A stretch of 64,000 bases of DNA, from positions 243,083-307,082 of the forward strand of contig NZ_BBZI01000008.1 of NCBI RefSeq assembly GCF_008974245.1, read 5' to 3'. The notes beneath the pieces were generated by a model that saw only the letters and a list, made by a program, of their open reading frames with translations, was not told the origin of the DNA and made no database searches. Shown here in pieces: positions 47,661-57,154 of this stretch (position 1 is its first letter; every line of letters begins with the position of its first letter). The stretch comes from Streptomyces abyssomicinicus (lineage in GTDB: Bacteria; Actinomycetota; Actinomycetes; Streptomycetales; Streptomycetaceae). The position numbers were made by a program, and so were the translations under genes.

Positions 47661-50387
47661 ATGACCGACCCCCACGCCATCCGGCCCCACGGAGTCCCGC
47701 ACAGCGCGCTGGACCAGCTTCCGGACCGCGACCGCGAGGAGACCGCCGAGTGGCAGGCCTCGCTCGACGCGGTCGCCGAGGCCGCCGGCCCGCACCGTGC
47801 CGCGTACCTGATGCGCCGCACCCTGGAGCGTGCCGAGGGCGCGGGTGTCGCGCTGCCCAAGCTCCTCGAGACCGACTACATCAACACCATCCCCACCGCC
47901 GGTGAGCCCGAGGTGCCCGGCGACCCGGAGATGGAGGCCCGGATCACGGCCTGGAACCGCTGGAACGCGGCCGCCATGGTGACCCGCGGCAGCAAGTACG
48001 GCGTCGGCGGCCACATCGCGACCTTCGCCTCCGCGGCCTGGCTGTACGAGACCGGCTTCAACCACTTCTTCAAGGGCAAGGAGTCCCCCGAGGCTCCCGG
48101 CTCCGGCGACCAGATCTACGTACAGGGCCACGCCTCCCCCGGCGTCTACGCCCGCGCGTTCCTGGACGGCCGCCTCACCGAGGCCCACCTGGACAACTTC
48201 CGCCGCGAGTCCGGCGGCGAGGGCCTGCCGTCCTATCCGCACCCGCGCCGCCTGCCCTGGCTGTGGGAGTTCCCGACGGTCTCCATGGGCCTGGGCCCGC
48301 TCTCCGCGATCTACCAGGCGCGGTTCAACCGCTACCTGACCAACCGCGGCATCAAGGACGTCTCCGCCTCGCACGTGTGGGCGTTCCTCGGCGACGGCGA
48401 GATGGACGAGCCGGAGTCGACCGCGGCGCTCGCCCTGGCGGCCCGCGAGGGTCTGGACAACCTGACCTTCGTCATCAACTGCAACCTGCAGCGCCTCGAC
48501 GGCCCGGTCCGCGCCAACTTCAAGATCGTGCAGGAGCTGGAGGCCCAGTTCCGCGGCGCCGGCTGGAACGTCGTCAAGACCCTCTGGGGCTCCGCCTGGG
48601 ACGAGCTGCTCCAGCTCGACACCACCGGCGCGCTGGTCCGACGTCTGCGCGAGGTGCCGGACGCCCAGGTCCAGACGTACCAGACGCGCGGCGCCGCCTA
48701 CATCCGCGAGGACTTCTTCGGCAAGGACCCGGCGCTCGCCGAGATGGCGAAGCTGCTGAGCGACGACAAGATCCTCGACTGTTTCCACTTCTCCCGCGGC
48801 GGCCACGAGCCCCGCAAGGTGTACGCCGCGTACAAGGCCGCCGTGGAGTTCAAGGGCGCCCCGACGGTGATCCTGGCGCAGACGGTCAAGGGCCACACCC
48901 TCGGCGAGGGCTTCGCGTCCAAGAACGCCAACCACCAGATGAAGAAGCTGTCGACGGACGAGTTCAAGCGCATGCGGGACGCGCTGGACCTCCCGATCAA
49001 GGACAGCGACTTCACCGACGGCGTCGTCCCCTACGGCCACCCGGGCGCCGACTCCGCCGAGGTCCGCTACCTCCAGGAGCGCCGCGCGGCGCTCGGCGGT
49101 CCGGCCCCGGCCCGCCGCGTGCACCCCCTCGCCCCGCTGCCGGCTCCGGCGGAGAAGGCGTTCGCCTCCTTCGACAAGGGCTCCGGCTCGCAGAACGTCG
49201 CCACCACGATGGCGTTCGTCCGCCTGATCAAGGACCTGGTCCGCGACAAGGAGACCGGCAAGCGCTGGGTGCCGATCGTCCCCGACGAGGCGCGCACCTT
49301 CGGCATGGAGTCGCTCTTCCCGTCGCTCGGCATCTACTCCCCCAAGGGGCAGACGTACGAGCCGGTCGACCGCGACCAGCTGATGTACTACAAGGAGGCC
49401 AAGAACGGCCAGATCCTCAACGAGGGGATCACCGAGGCCGGTTCCATGGCCGACTTCATCGCCGCCGCGACCGCGTACTCCACGCACGGCGAGGCGATGA
49501 TCCCGTTCTACATCTTCTACTCGATGTTCGGCTGGCAGCGCACGGCCGACCAGATGTGGCAGCTCGGCGACCAGCTCGGCCGCGGCTTCCTGGTCGGAGC
49601 CACCGCGGGCCGCACCACCCTGACCGGTGAGGGCCTCCAGCACGCCGACGGCCACTCCCCGGTCATCGCGGCCACCAACCCGGCCGCCCTGTCGTACGAC
49701 CCGGCCTTCGCCTACGAGGTCGCGGCCATCGTCAAGGAGGGCCTGCGCCGCATGTACGGCGAGGCCAAGCCGGGTGAGGACCAGGACGTCTTCTACTACC
49801 TCACCGTCTACAACGAGCCCATGCCGCAGCCGGCCAAGCCGGCCGTCGGCGGGATCGACGAGGGCATCGTCAAGGGCCTCTACCGCTTCAACACGGCCGA
49901 GACCGCCGGTCTGACCCCGGCCGCCAACGCCCCGCGCGTGCAGCTGCTGGGTTCCGGCACGGCGATCCACTGGGCGCTCGACGCCCAGCGCAAGCTGGCC
50001 GAGGACTGGGGCGTGGCCGCCGACGTGTGGTCGGCGACCTCCTGGACGGAGCTGCGCCGCGACGCGCTGGAGGCCGACGAGGCGATCCTGCGCGGCGAGG
50101 AGCGGGTGCCGTATCTCCGCCAGGCGCTGGCCGGCGCCCAGGGCCCGGTGCTCGCCGTCTCCGACTACATGCGCCAGGTCCCCGACCAGATCGCGCAGTG
50201 GGTCGAGCAGGACTGGTCGTCGCTGGGCGCGGACGGCTTCGGTCTCTCCGACACCCGTGACGCGGCCCGCCGCCACTTCGGCGTCGACGCCGAGTCGATC
50301 GTGGTCGCCGCCCTGGCCCAGCTCGCCCGCCGCGGCGAGGTCAAGGCCACCGCGGTGAAGGAGGCCCGGGAGCGCTACGGGCTGTAA
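47661..50387 (+). CDS. aceE: pyruvate dehydrogenase E1 component, homodimeric type
   Basis: This 908-residue single-chain E1 decarboxylates pyruvate with thiamine diphosphate and acylates the E2 lipoyl group. The TPP motif runs from FLGDGEMDEPESTAALALA to FVINCNLQRLDG. RGSKYGVGGHIATFASAAWLYE and GRTTLTGEGLQHADGHSPV are also typical of the AceE type. The ATG at 47661 has GAGGAAGG upstream. It probably has its own promoter (47512-47541), with lpd and sucB encoding partner components just upstream, and ends at a 12-bp hairpin. Confidence 0.96.
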   Translation: MTDPHAIRPHGVPHSALDQLPDRDREETAEWQASLDAVAEAAGPHRAAYLMRRTLERAEGAGVALPKLLETDYINTIPTAGEPEVPGDPEMEARITAWNRWNAAAMVTRGSKYGVGGHIATFASAAWLYETGFNHFFKGKESPEAPGSGDQIYVQGHASPGVYARAFLDGRLTEAHLDNFRRESGGEGLPSYPHPRRLPWLWEFPTVSMGLGPLSAIYQARFNRYLTNRGIKDVSASHVWAFLGDGEMDEPESTAALALAAREGLDNLTFVINCNLQRLDGPVRANFKIVQELEAQFRGAGWNVVKTLWGSAWDELLQLDTTGALVRRLREVPDAQVQTYQTRGAAYIREDFFGKDPALAEMAKLLSDDKILDCFHFSRGGHEPRKVYAAYKAAVEFKGAPTVILAQTVKGHTLGEGFASKNANHQMKKLSTDEFKRMRDALDLPIKDSDFTDGVVPYGHPGADSAEVRYLQERRAALGGPAPARRVHPLAPLPAPAEKAFASFDKGSGSQNVATTMAFVRLIKDLVRDKETGKRWVPIVPDEARTFGMESLFPSLGIYSPKGQTYEPVDRDQLMYYKEAKNGQILNEGITEAGSMADFIAAATAYSTHGEAMIPFYIFYSMFGWQRTADQMWQLGDQLGRGFLVGATAGRTTLTGEGLQHADGHSPVIAATNPAALSYDPAFAYEVAAIVKEGLRRMYGEAKPGEDQDVFYYLTVYNEPMPQPAKPAVGGIDEGIVKGLYRFNTAETAGLTPAANAPRVQLLGSGTAIHWALDAQRKLAEDWGVAADVWSATSWTELRRDALEADEAILRGEERVPYLRQALAGAQGPVLAVSDYMRQVPDQIAQWVEQDWSSLGADGFGLSDTRDAARRHFGVDAESIVVAALAQLARRGEVKATAVKEARERYGL

Positions 50388-50403
50388 GGGTCATGTGGTG
50401 ACA

Positions 50404-50437
50404 GGAGGGGGACGGTGAAGTAGTGCCGTCCCCCTCC
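50404..50437 (+). terminator. terminator after aceE
   Basis: GGAGGGGGACGG and its exact complement are separated by a 10-nt loop, 17 bp after the aceE stop. Confidence 0.88.
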
Positions 50438-50487
50438 GTCGTGCCCGGGTGCGTTCGCCGCCCTCAGGGACGATGCTGGGTTGCGTG

Positions 50488-51015
50488 ATGGACGAAGCGG
50501 AGTTCTGGCAACTGGTGGACGCGGCCCGCGAGGAGGCCGGGGGCGATCCGGAGGAGCAGGCCGACCTGCTGGTGGAGCGTCTCGTCCAGCTCGATCCGGA
50601 GTCGGTCCTCGACTTCGCCCGCCACTTCGAGTCCCGGTACGACCGGGCCTTCCGCCGGGACCTGTGGGGCGCGGCCTGGGTGCTCCTCGACGGTGCGGAC
50701 GACGACGCGTTCGACTGGTTCCGGTGCTGGCTGATCGGCCAGGGCCGGGAGGTCTTCGAGGGCGCGCTGCACGACCCGGACGCGCTGGCGGACCTGCTCG
50801 GCGACTTCGACGAGGAGATCGACGGCGACGGGGAGGAACTCGGCTACGCGGCGGACGAGGCGTACGAGCGGCTGACCGGCCTGGTCACCCCCGACCTCGG
50901 TCTCCCGGCCCCGCCGCCGGAGCCGGAGGGCGAGCCGTTCGACCTGGAGGACGACGACGCGCTCGCCGAGCGGTACCCGCGGCTCTGGGACCGTTTCGTG
51001 GGCGGCGAGGAGTGA
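50488..51015 (+). CDS. DUF4240 protein
   Basis: This roughly 175-residue acidic soluble protein begins MDEAEFWQLVDAAREEAGGDPEEQADLLVERL and continues FDWFRCWLIGQGREVFEGAL, which is the DUF4240 pattern. Members are common in Streptomyces as stand-alone proteins with no known activity. The C-terminal third is acidic and Pro-rich. The start is not certain: ATG 50473 and GTG 50485 are in frame just upstream, but ATG 50488 begins exactly at the conserved domain. Confidence 0.85.
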   Translation: MDEAEFWQLVDAAREEAGGDPEEQADLLVERLVQLDPESVLDFARHFESRYDRAFRRDLWGAAWVLLDGADDDAFDWFRCWLIGQGREVFEGALHDPDALADLLGDFDEEIDGDGEELGYAADEAYERLTGLVTPDLGLPAPPPEPEGEPFDLEDDDALAERYPRLWDRFVGGEE

Positions 51016-51060
51016 GTCCGGCACCTCACGCGGTCAGGGGTCCCGTGCGGGCGGGGCTCC

Positions 51061-51978
51061 TCACGCGGTCCGTCCCTGGAGCTGGGCGGCGCGTTCCCGG
51101 ATGAGCGGCAGATGCGCCTTGAGCGCGGCTCCCGGGCAGTCCGTCCGATAGCCGTCGTCGTGCCCGGCGATCACCGGCAGCTCCGCCGTCTCGCCCTTCT
51201 TGAACCGGCTCTTGCCGTTGCTCGACACGAGCCGCACGTCGGCGCGCGGGTCCATTCCGGTCAGTCCCAGCTTCCAGGCGGCGAGCCGCGCGATGGCCTC
51301 GGTCATGGCCTCCGGGACCTCCGCGCCCTGCGTGAAGGTGCCGATGGCGGCGACGCCCACGGTGCGGTGGTTGAACCCCTGGGTGTGGGCGCCGGTGACG
51401 GCCCTGTCCGAGCCGCCGGCCCGGCCCTCGTAGATGGTGCCGCAGCGGTCCACCAGGAAGTTGTAGCCGATGTCGTCCCAGTGCCGCCCCGCCGTCTGGT
51501 CGGCGCTGATCCGCCGGATGATGCCCGGGGTCTCGGCGCAGTCGTAGCCGTTGGGCGAGTCGGTGTGGTGGACGAACATGGCGACGACCTTGTCGTCGTA
51601 CTTCGGCGGCGGTTTGGTCTCTCCCTGCTTCCGGTCCTGTCCGGCCTCCCGGGCGTGCCGTTCGTCGCCGGGCGTCAGCCAGGCGGACCGGGGCAGGATC
51701 CGCGGCGCGGGCGCCCCGTGGCGGTGCCCGCCCGACGCGGCGGGTCCGCTCGGCGCGGCGGGTCCGCGCGGCAGCGCCCGGTCGTCGCTCTGCCCGGGCA
51801 GCATCAGCACGAACACCAGCACCAGCAGGGCTATCACGGGCGGCAGCACCACCTCGGCGCTGGGGCGTCCCCGCTTTCCGCGCCGCCCCGGTCCGCGCCC
51901 ACCAGGGCGCGGGCCCTGGCCCCGGAGCAGCTCACGGGCGGCGGCCACGATCTCGGTGGATATGCGGGAGGCGCGCAT
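51061..51978 (-). CDS. peptidoglycan recognition protein / N-acetylmuramoyl-L-alanine amidase, membrane-anchored
   Basis: This 305-residue protein has a basic N-terminus, one transmembrane anchor (about 45-62, VLPPVIALLVLVFVLMLPG) and an external PGRP-type amidase domain (about 95-300). Zinc-ligand regions are AMFVHHTDSPNG, GAHTQGFNHRTVGVAAIG and the final TDCPGAAL with its Cys ligand. The domain cleaves the amide between MurNAc and L-Ala. ATG 51978. It converges on DUF4240 with no clear hairpin between them. Confidence 0.9.
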   Translation of the reverse strand: MRASRISTEIVAAARELLRGQGPRPGGRGPGRRGKRGRPSAEVVLPPVIALLVLVFVLMLPGQSDDRALPRGPAAPSGPAASGGHRHGAPAPRILPRSAWLTPGDERHAREAGQDRKQGETKPPPKYDDKVVAMFVHHTDSPNGYDCAETPGIIRRISADQTAGRHWDDIGYNFLVDRCGTIYEGRAGGSDRAVTGAHTQGFNHRTVGVAAIGTFTQGAEVPEAMTEAIARLAAWKLGLTGMDPRADVRLVSSNGKSRFKKGETAELPVIAGHDDGYRTDCPGAALKAHLPLIRERAAQLQGRTA

Positions 51979-52291
51979 GGTCCCACTGTCGGCCGCCGGG
52001 CCCCGGGACGCGATCGGTGAGGGCCGGGCGGGTGACCGCGGCGGCCGGCGGTGCCATGGCCGGGCGGCGGTGCCATGGCCGGGCGGCCGGACGGTCGCGG
52101 GCGGCGCCGGCCCGGCCGTCGACGCACGGCGTCCCCGCGGGGCGGGCGGAGCGACGGGGGGGGGCGGGCCCCGGCCGACGACCAGGACCGGGCAGCTCAG
52201 ACCGGGCAGGCCGGGCAGGCCGCTCCGTCCGCCGTGGACCGGCGGCCGCGGTGGCGGTCCGGCGCCCCGGGGGGCCCGGGCCGGCGGTGCG
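51979..52291. other. non-coding gap with short repeats and a G9 tract
   Basis: No gene is supported in these 313 bp. They contain two adjacent copies of a 19-bp unit (GGTGCCATGGCCGGGCGG plus one base, from 52050 and 52069) and a run of nine G at 52156-52164. The region after 52255 is G+C-symmetric and may serve as a terminator for the GNAT gene. The amidase promoter must lie in the left part. Confidence 0.5.
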
Positions 52292-52798
52292 TTACAGGAA
52301 CTTGCCCATCAGAACGTCGTCGACGTAGGCGCCGTCGAGCAGCATCTCCTCCGGCAGGATGCCCTCGACCGCGTAGCCCAGGGAGGCGTAGAGGGCGCGG
52401 GCGGGGGCGTTGTGGCCGAGGACGCGGAGAGTGAGGCGGCGGGCGCCGCGGCGGCGGGCCTGGTCCTCGGCGGCGCGCATCAGGGCCTTGCCGAGGCCTC
52501 GGCCGCGGGCGCGCTCGGACAGGACGAGGCCCTGGATCTGCAGCACGTGCGCGTTGGCGGCCAGCGGGGTGGGCCGGGCCACCCGGACGTAGCCGGCCAC
52601 CTCGCCGTCGGCCTCGGCCACCAGGAGGTCGCCGACCGGGTGGCGTTCGTCGAAGAAGGGCTGCCCCGGCTCGGGCGGGGGCGCCACTGCGTGCAGGAAG
52701 GACCAGGTCTCCCGGTCGAGGAGGTTCAGGGCCTCGCCGTCCTCGAGGCGGGCCGGTCGGATCAGGGTGGCGGTGTCGGCTTCGGCGCTGGTCGGCAT
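52292..52798 (-). CDS. GNAT-family N-acetyltransferase
   Basis: This 168-residue protein has the GNAT acetyl-CoA motif LVLSERARGRGLGKALMRAAEDQARRRGARRLTLRV (R/Q-x-x-G-x-G/A form, residues about 92-125, read in parts) and the C-terminal NAPARALYASLGYAVEG typical of the fold. Acceptor unknown. ATG 52798 lacks a convincing Shine-Dalgarno sequence; a longer N-terminus is not supported by conserved sequence. It is divergent from the TIGR01777 gene, with starts only 85 bp apart, so they share a promoter region. Confidence 0.88.
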   Translation of the reverse strand: MPTSAEADTATLIRPARLEDGEALNLLDRETWSFLHAVAPPPEPGQPFFDERHPVGDLLVAEADGEVAGYVRVARPTPLAANAHVLQIQGLVLSERARGRGLGKALMRAAEDQARRRGARRLTLRVLGHNAPARALYASLGYAVEGILPEEMLLDGAYVDDVLMGKFL

Positions 52799-52883
52799 GG
52801 CGGCATCGTACGTCCGCGCGCCACACCGGGGGAAAGCGGTTTCGGGGCGGCCTCCGGGGCCGGTGGTCCGCGAGGATGGCGGC

Positions 52884-53813
52884 ATGGAACCGAGGGAAGC
52901 AAGCGAACCGACCGGCCCCTGGACCGTCGCCGTGGCCGGGGCCTCCGGTCTGACCGGCACTGCGCTGGCCCGGTCCCTGGAGGCGGACGGCCACCGGGTG
53001 CTCCGGCTGGTGCGCCGGGAGCCCCGGGGCCCGGGCGAGGCCCGGTGGGATCCTGCCTCGGCACGGCTGGACCCCGCGGTGCTGGACGGCTGCGACGCGG
53101 TGGTGAACCTGGCGGGCGCGGGCGTCGGGGACCGGCGGTGGACGGAGGCCTACAAGCGGGAGATCCGTGACAGCCGGGTACGGGGGACGACGGCGCTGGC
53201 CGGGGCGGTGGCGGCGATGGAGAGGCCGCCGAAGGTCTTCCTCAACGGCAGCGCGATCGGCTACTACGGCGAGACCGGGGACTTCCCGGTGGACGAGGGC
53301 GCGCCGCCCGGGCGGGGGTTCCTGCCGGAGCTGTCCGTGGAATGGGAGGCGGCCGCGGATCCGGCGCGTGAGGCGGGCGTGCGGACGGTGCTGGCGCGGA
53401 CCGGGCTGGTGGTGGCGCGGCGGGGCGGCGCCTGGGGGCGCCTGTTCCCGCTGTTCCGCGCGGGTCTGGGCGGGCGGCTCGGGGACGGACGTCAGTACTG
53501 GTCCTTCGTCGCCCTCCAGGACGAGGTGGCCGCACTGCGGCACCTGTTGGACTCCCCCGGGCTGGAGGGCCCGTTCAACGTGACGGCCCCGGCCCCGGCG
53601 ACGAACCGGGAGGTGACGGCCGCGATGGCGAAGGTGCTGCGGCGGCCCGCGGTCCTCACGGTGCCCATGCCGGTGCTGCGGGCCGTGCTCGGGGAGATGA
53701 GCCAGAACGTGCTGGGCAGCGCGCGGGTGGTTCCGAAGCGGCTGCTGGAGTCCGGCTTCTCCTTCTCGTGCCCCGACGTGAAGTCGGCGGTCCGGGCGGC
53801 GCTGAAGGACTGA
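52884..53813 (+). CDS. TIGR01777-family (SulA/YfcH-like) NAD(P)-dependent epimerase
   Basis: This 309-residue Rossmann protein begins VAVAGASGLTGTALARSLEADGHRV, the dinucleotide-binding turn, and shows AVVNLAGAGVGDRRWTEAYKREIRDSRV, FLNGSAIGYYGETGD (with the catalytic Tyr region) and a C-terminal DUF1731-like GEMSQNVLGSARVVPKRLLESGF block. These define the TIGR01777 family of extended SDR-like proteins. The substrate is unknown. ATG 52884 follows GAGGA. Length is normal. Confidence 0.93.
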   Translation: MEPREASEPTGPWTVAVAGASGLTGTALARSLEADGHRVLRLVRREPRGPGEARWDPASARLDPAVLDGCDAVVNLAGAGVGDRRWTEAYKREIRDSRVRGTTALAGAVAAMERPPKVFLNGSAIGYYGETGDFPVDEGAPPGRGFLPELSVEWEAAADPAREAGVRTVLARTGLVVARRGGAWGRLFPLFRAGLGGRLGDGRQYWSFVALQDEVAALRHLLDSPGLEGPFNVTAPAPATNREVTAAMAKVLRRPAVLTVPMPVLRAVLGEMSQNVLGSARVVPKRLLESGFSFSCPDVKSAVRAALKD

Positions 53814-53873
53814 GTGCGGGACCGGGCACGGGGCGCGCCGCTTGTCGCGCCGGCGTGCCACCCTGCCCGGCCG

Positions 53874-54380
53874 TCACCGACTTCCGGGTGCCTCGACGCC
53901 CCCGAAGGGCCGGTCGATCACCGCCGACCCGAGGCAGCCGAGCGCGGTCAGGCAGAAGGCGGTCCGGACCGCGTGGGCGATCTGCCAGTGGTCCCGGATG
54001 TCCGCCCAGTCCGCCGGGGGGTCCTGCGGATTCCAGCCCGTCTGCTCGACGTTGACGGGGGCGTTGAACGCGAAGGAGACCACGAGGGCCAGCACGAGCA
54101 GCACGAGCGCGGCGACCGCGGGCCTGAACGCGAGACTGCCGGCCCTGTGCGCCAGGACGGCCAGCATCACCACGGCCGCGTAGGTGGGCACCAGCAACGC
54201 GCCGATGAGCCAGGGAAAGTAGACGTGGGTCGCTTGCCGGAACTCGACGTAGGCCGGTCCGTCCAAACTCCGTACGGCCAGTTCGAGGACGAGCGTGGCC
54301 AGGGCGCCGCCGGCGTACAGCCCGCCGCCCAGCAGGCTCGCCCAGCGGGCCGTCCGGACAAGTCGGGTGCTTGCCGTCAT
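53874..54380 (-). CDS. DUF1772-like membrane protein
   Basis: This roughly 168-residue protein has four hydrophobic helices (about 12-32, 55-75, 83-108 and 142-160) with an NxxxN-type loop (FNAPVNVEQTGWNPQDPPADW) before the last, the pattern of DUF1772/anthrone-oxygenase-like proteins. ATG 54380 has GGGAG five bases upstream; ATG 54392 is an alternative. It is divergent from an NmrA-like oxidoreductase gene, an arrangement often seen for small stress or detoxification genes. Function unknown. Confidence 0.78.
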   Translation of the reverse strand: MTASTRLVRTARWASLLGGGLYAGGALATLVLELAVRSLDGPAYVEFRQATHVYFPWLIGALLVPTYAAVVMLAVLAHRAGSLAFRPAVAALVLLVLALVVSFAFNAPVNVEQTGWNPQDPPADWADIRDHWQIAHAVRTAFCLTALGCLGSAVIDRPFGGVEAPGSR

Positions 54381-54538
54381 CCGCGCTCCCATCGGCCTCC
54401 GGCGGGGGCGCCCCTCTTCCTCGCGTCCCGGGAGTAGCTTTGCGGTCAGGCGCAGACGGGCCCGACCACCGCGTCACCGACCATACCGGCGGACGGTTCG
54501 ACGACGAATGTCCGACATGGAACACAGGGAGCCCCAGC

Positions 54539-55168
54539 ATGAGACTGCTCGTCCTCGGCGCGACCGGCCCCACCGGCCGCCACCTGGTCGCCCAGGCCCT
54601 CCGGCACGGTGACACGGTCACGGTGCTGGTCCGGCGCCCTGCGGCACTGGGGCCGGTGGGTGACCGGGTGAGGGTCGTCGAGGGCGACGCCACCTCGCCG
54701 GGTGACGTCGAGAGGGCCATGTCCGGGCAGGACGCCGTGATCTCCGCCCTGGGCCGCGGCCGGTCCCTGCGCGCCCACGGACTGTTCACGCGCTCGGCGG
54801 ACGCCCTGCAGGAGGCGGCGCGACGGACGGGCGTCACACGTCTGGTGTGGATGTCCTCCTTCGGGGTCGGCGACACCTTCGCGTCCGCGCACGTGCTGCT
54901 GAAGGCGGCGTACGGGACCGTCATGCGGGACGTCTTCGCCGACAAGAAGGCCTCCGAGGCGACGATCCGCGCCGGCGGTATGGACTGGACACTCGTCTAC
55001 CCGACGACGCTGACCAACGGCCCCGCCCGCGGCGCCTACCGCGTCGTCGAGGACCGGACGAGGATGAGACTCGCGGCCAGGATCAGCAGGGCCGACGTCG
55101 CCGCGTTCCTGCACGCGGCCGCTCACGAACCGCGGTGGATCCACCGCGACGCGGTCATCACCGGCTGA
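54539..55168 (+). CDS. NAD(P)-binding (NmrA/atypical SDR) protein
   Basis: This 209-residue Rossmann protein begins LLVLGATGPTGRHLVAQALRHGDTVTVLVRRP, with the GATGPTG dinucleotide turn, then VVEGDATSPGDVERAMSGQDAVISALG, LVWMSSFGVGD, and DWTLVYPTTLTNGPARGAY. It lacks the full SDR YxxxK catalytic pair, as is usual for atypical SDRs (NAD(P)H-binding, NmrA-like). AGGGAG precedes ATG 54539. It may be a redox-responsive reductase or sensor. Confidence 0.9.
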   Translation: MRLLVLGATGPTGRHLVAQALRHGDTVTVLVRRPAALGPVGDRVRVVEGDATSPGDVERAMSGQDAVISALGRGRSLRAHGLFTRSADALQEAARRTGVTRLVWMSSFGVGDTFASAHVLLKAAYGTVMRDVFADKKASEATIRAGGMDWTLVYPTTLTNGPARGAYRVVEDRTRMRLAARISRADVAAFLHAAAHEPRWIHRDAVITG

Positions 55169-55365
55169 CCGGACGGCTGTCGTACCACCGGCGCGTATCC
55201 GGCGTGCCACTGCCGTGCCACCGCCGTGCCACCGTGCCCGGTCCATGCCCGGGACCAGGTGCGCGGCACCCGGACTTAACCTCGAAACGTACCGAACTCG
55301 GGTATTCCGGAGGGCAGTTGGGGGCATCACGTCTCCAGCAGCCGCGCAACCTCGAGGAGGGGCAC

Positions 55366-56991
55366 GTGCTTCAGCCCGCACAGAAGGCGGATGTCGTCGT
55401 CGTGGGAGCGGGAGTCGCCGGTCTGTCGGCGGCTCTGCGGCTGGCCGCGGCAGGCGTCAGCACCGCAGTCCTGGAGGCCGCCCCGTTCGTGGGCGGCAGG
55501 ATGTCGACGGAGAAGGTCGACGGCTTCCGGCTGGACCGGATCGGTCAGCTGTTGTTCACCTCGTACACCGAACTGTGCACCACGCCGGGCCTGGACGACC
55601 TGGTGCTGCGCCCCTTCGCGCCGGGGGTGCTCGTGCACAGCGGGGGCCGGCGTCACCATGCGGGCGGCCCCGAGGGAGTGCCCGTGAGCGCTTGGGGAGC
55701 GCACACGGCGCAAGAGGGGGCGCACGGGGGCGTGAACAACCCCTCGGAGGCGTACGGGGCCCACCGGGCGGCCGAGGACCGGGGGGCCGGCGACGACCCG
55801 TGGCGAAACGTTCCTCCGGGGGTCGCGGCGGGCGCGCTCGCCCCGGTCCCGCCCTCCTCCTCCACCCACTCCCCCGCCCCCCACCCCGTCCTGGACCCCG
55901 CACCGGATCCCGTCCCGGCGCGGGCGCGCGCCGGGGCGGCGGCCGCGATCCGGATGGCCGGTCTGCGGGCGCGCAGGCCCCGCCTGGGCCGGGTCCGTCC
56001 GCGCCCGGGGTGGCAGCCGGCCGCCACCGGCCGGCCCGGGGCGCCGGGCGGTCCCGGTGAGCGGGCGCGGCTGGCGTCCGCGCTGGCCCAGATCGCCGCC
56101 ACGCCGGTGGAGCGGCTGCTGGCCCGTGCCGAGATGCCGGCCGCCGAGGCGCTGACGGCGCGCGGCGTGCCCGCGCGCACGGTGGAGGGCTTCCTGCGCC
56201 CGCTGCTCGCGGCGCTGCTGTGCGACCCGGAGCTGGCGGGGTCGAGCCGGTGCGCCGACCTGGCGTTGCGTGCCTGGGCGACCGGGCGGCTGTGCGTGCC
56301 GGAGGGCGGCGCGGAGGTGGTGCCGGAGCTGCTGGCCCGTGCGCTGCCGCCGGGGACGGTGCACACCGGGGTGCGGGTCACCTCCGTCTCCACGACCTCG
56401 GTGACCACGGCGGAGCACGGCGAGTTCCGCTGCCGCGCGGTGCTGCTGGCCACCGACGCGCGGACCGCCGCCGCGCTGCTGCCGGGGCTGCGGGTGCCGG
56501 ACTTCCACCCGGTGACGGTGGTCCACCACACCACCACCGAGGCGCCGGACACCAGCTCCTTCCTGCTGCTGGACGCCGAACGCGGCGGGCCCGTGGCACA
56601 CACCGCGGTGGTCAGCCGCGTCGACCCCACGCGGGCGCCGGCCGGGCGCGCGCTGGTTTCGTCGACGGTGCTCGGGGCGCCGCCGCGGAACGTGGACGGT
56701 GCCGCGCGGGACCACCTGGCGAGGCTGTACGGGGTGTCGACGCGGTCGTGGGAGACCCTGGCGGTGCACCACACGGCCGAGGCGGTGCCGGTGATGCGTC
56801 CGCCGCACGACCCGCGGCGGTCGGTGCGGCTGCTGGCCGGGCTCTACGTGTGCGGCGACCATCGGGACACCGGCACGGTGCAGGGCGCCCTGCACTCGGG
56901 GCAGCGGGCCTCCGCCGCCGTCCTGCGCGACCTGGGCGCGGGCCCGGCGCTGCGCCCGGGCGAACACGTCCCCCGGCCCCGGGCCGCGTAG
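55366..56991 (+). CDS. FAD-dependent oxidoreductase (phytoene-desaturase/amine-oxidase fold) with low-complexity insert
   Basis: This 541-residue flavoprotein starts with a dinucleotide-binding motif, VVVVGAGVAGLSAALRLAAAGVSTAVLEA, followed by VGGRMSTEKVDGFRLD. The C-terminal half has VLLATDARTAAALLPGL and the FAD-binding GLYVCGDHRDTGTVQGALHSGQRAA-like block near the end (read as GDHRDTGTVQGAL). Residues about 105-230 form an Ala/Pro/His-rich insert (SSSTHSPAPHPVLDPAPDP) that does not look like part of the fold. GTG 55366 has GAGGAGG upstream. Substrate unknown. A strong hairpin follows. Confidence 0.88.
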   Translation: MLQPAQKADVVVVGAGVAGLSAALRLAAAGVSTAVLEAAPFVGGRMSTEKVDGFRLDRIGQLLFTSYTELCTTPGLDDLVLRPFAPGVLVHSGGRRHHAGGPEGVPVSAWGAHTAQEGAHGGVNNPSEAYGAHRAAEDRGAGDDPWRNVPPGVAAGALAPVPPSSSTHSPAPHPVLDPAPDPVPARARAGAAAAIRMAGLRARRPRLGRVRPRPGWQPAATGRPGAPGGPGERARLASALAQIAATPVERLLARAEMPAAEALTARGVPARTVEGFLRPLLAALLCDPELAGSSRCADLALRAWATGRLCVPEGGAEVVPELLARALPPGTVHTGVRVTSVSTTSVTTAEHGEFRCRAVLLATDARTAAALLPGLRVPDFHPVTVVHHTTTEAPDTSSFLLLDAERGGPVAHTAVVSRVDPTRAPAGRALVSSTVLGAPPRNVDGAARDHLARLYGVSTRSWETLAVHHTAEAVPVMRPPHDPRRSVRLLAGLYVCGDHRDTGTVQGALHSGQRASAAVLRDLGAGPALRPGEHVPRPRAA

Positions 56992-57015
56992 GCCGCCCGC
57001 GCCCGGCGGGACGAA

Positions 57016-57060
57016 GGGGCCCGGCCCTCGGCGCCCTCGCCGAGGGAGCGGCCGGGCCCC
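57016..57060 (+). terminator. terminator after the FAD oxidoreductase
   Basis: An outer 11-bp stem (GGGGCCCGGCC and complement) encloses an inner CCTCGGCG/CGCCGAGG stem, 25 bp after the stop. Confidence 0.88.
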
Positions 57061-57154
57061 GCCACGACGTCACGGCCACGACGTCACCGCCACGACGCCA
57101 TGGTCACGGCGTCACCGCCACGCCCCGGACCCGATCCCGCCGCGCGCCGCACCC

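Noticed and set aside
52156..52164. G9 tract as a phase-variation switch
   Set aside because: It lies in a non-coding gap and away from a promoter core, and such runs are also common sequencing errors in high-G+C DNA.
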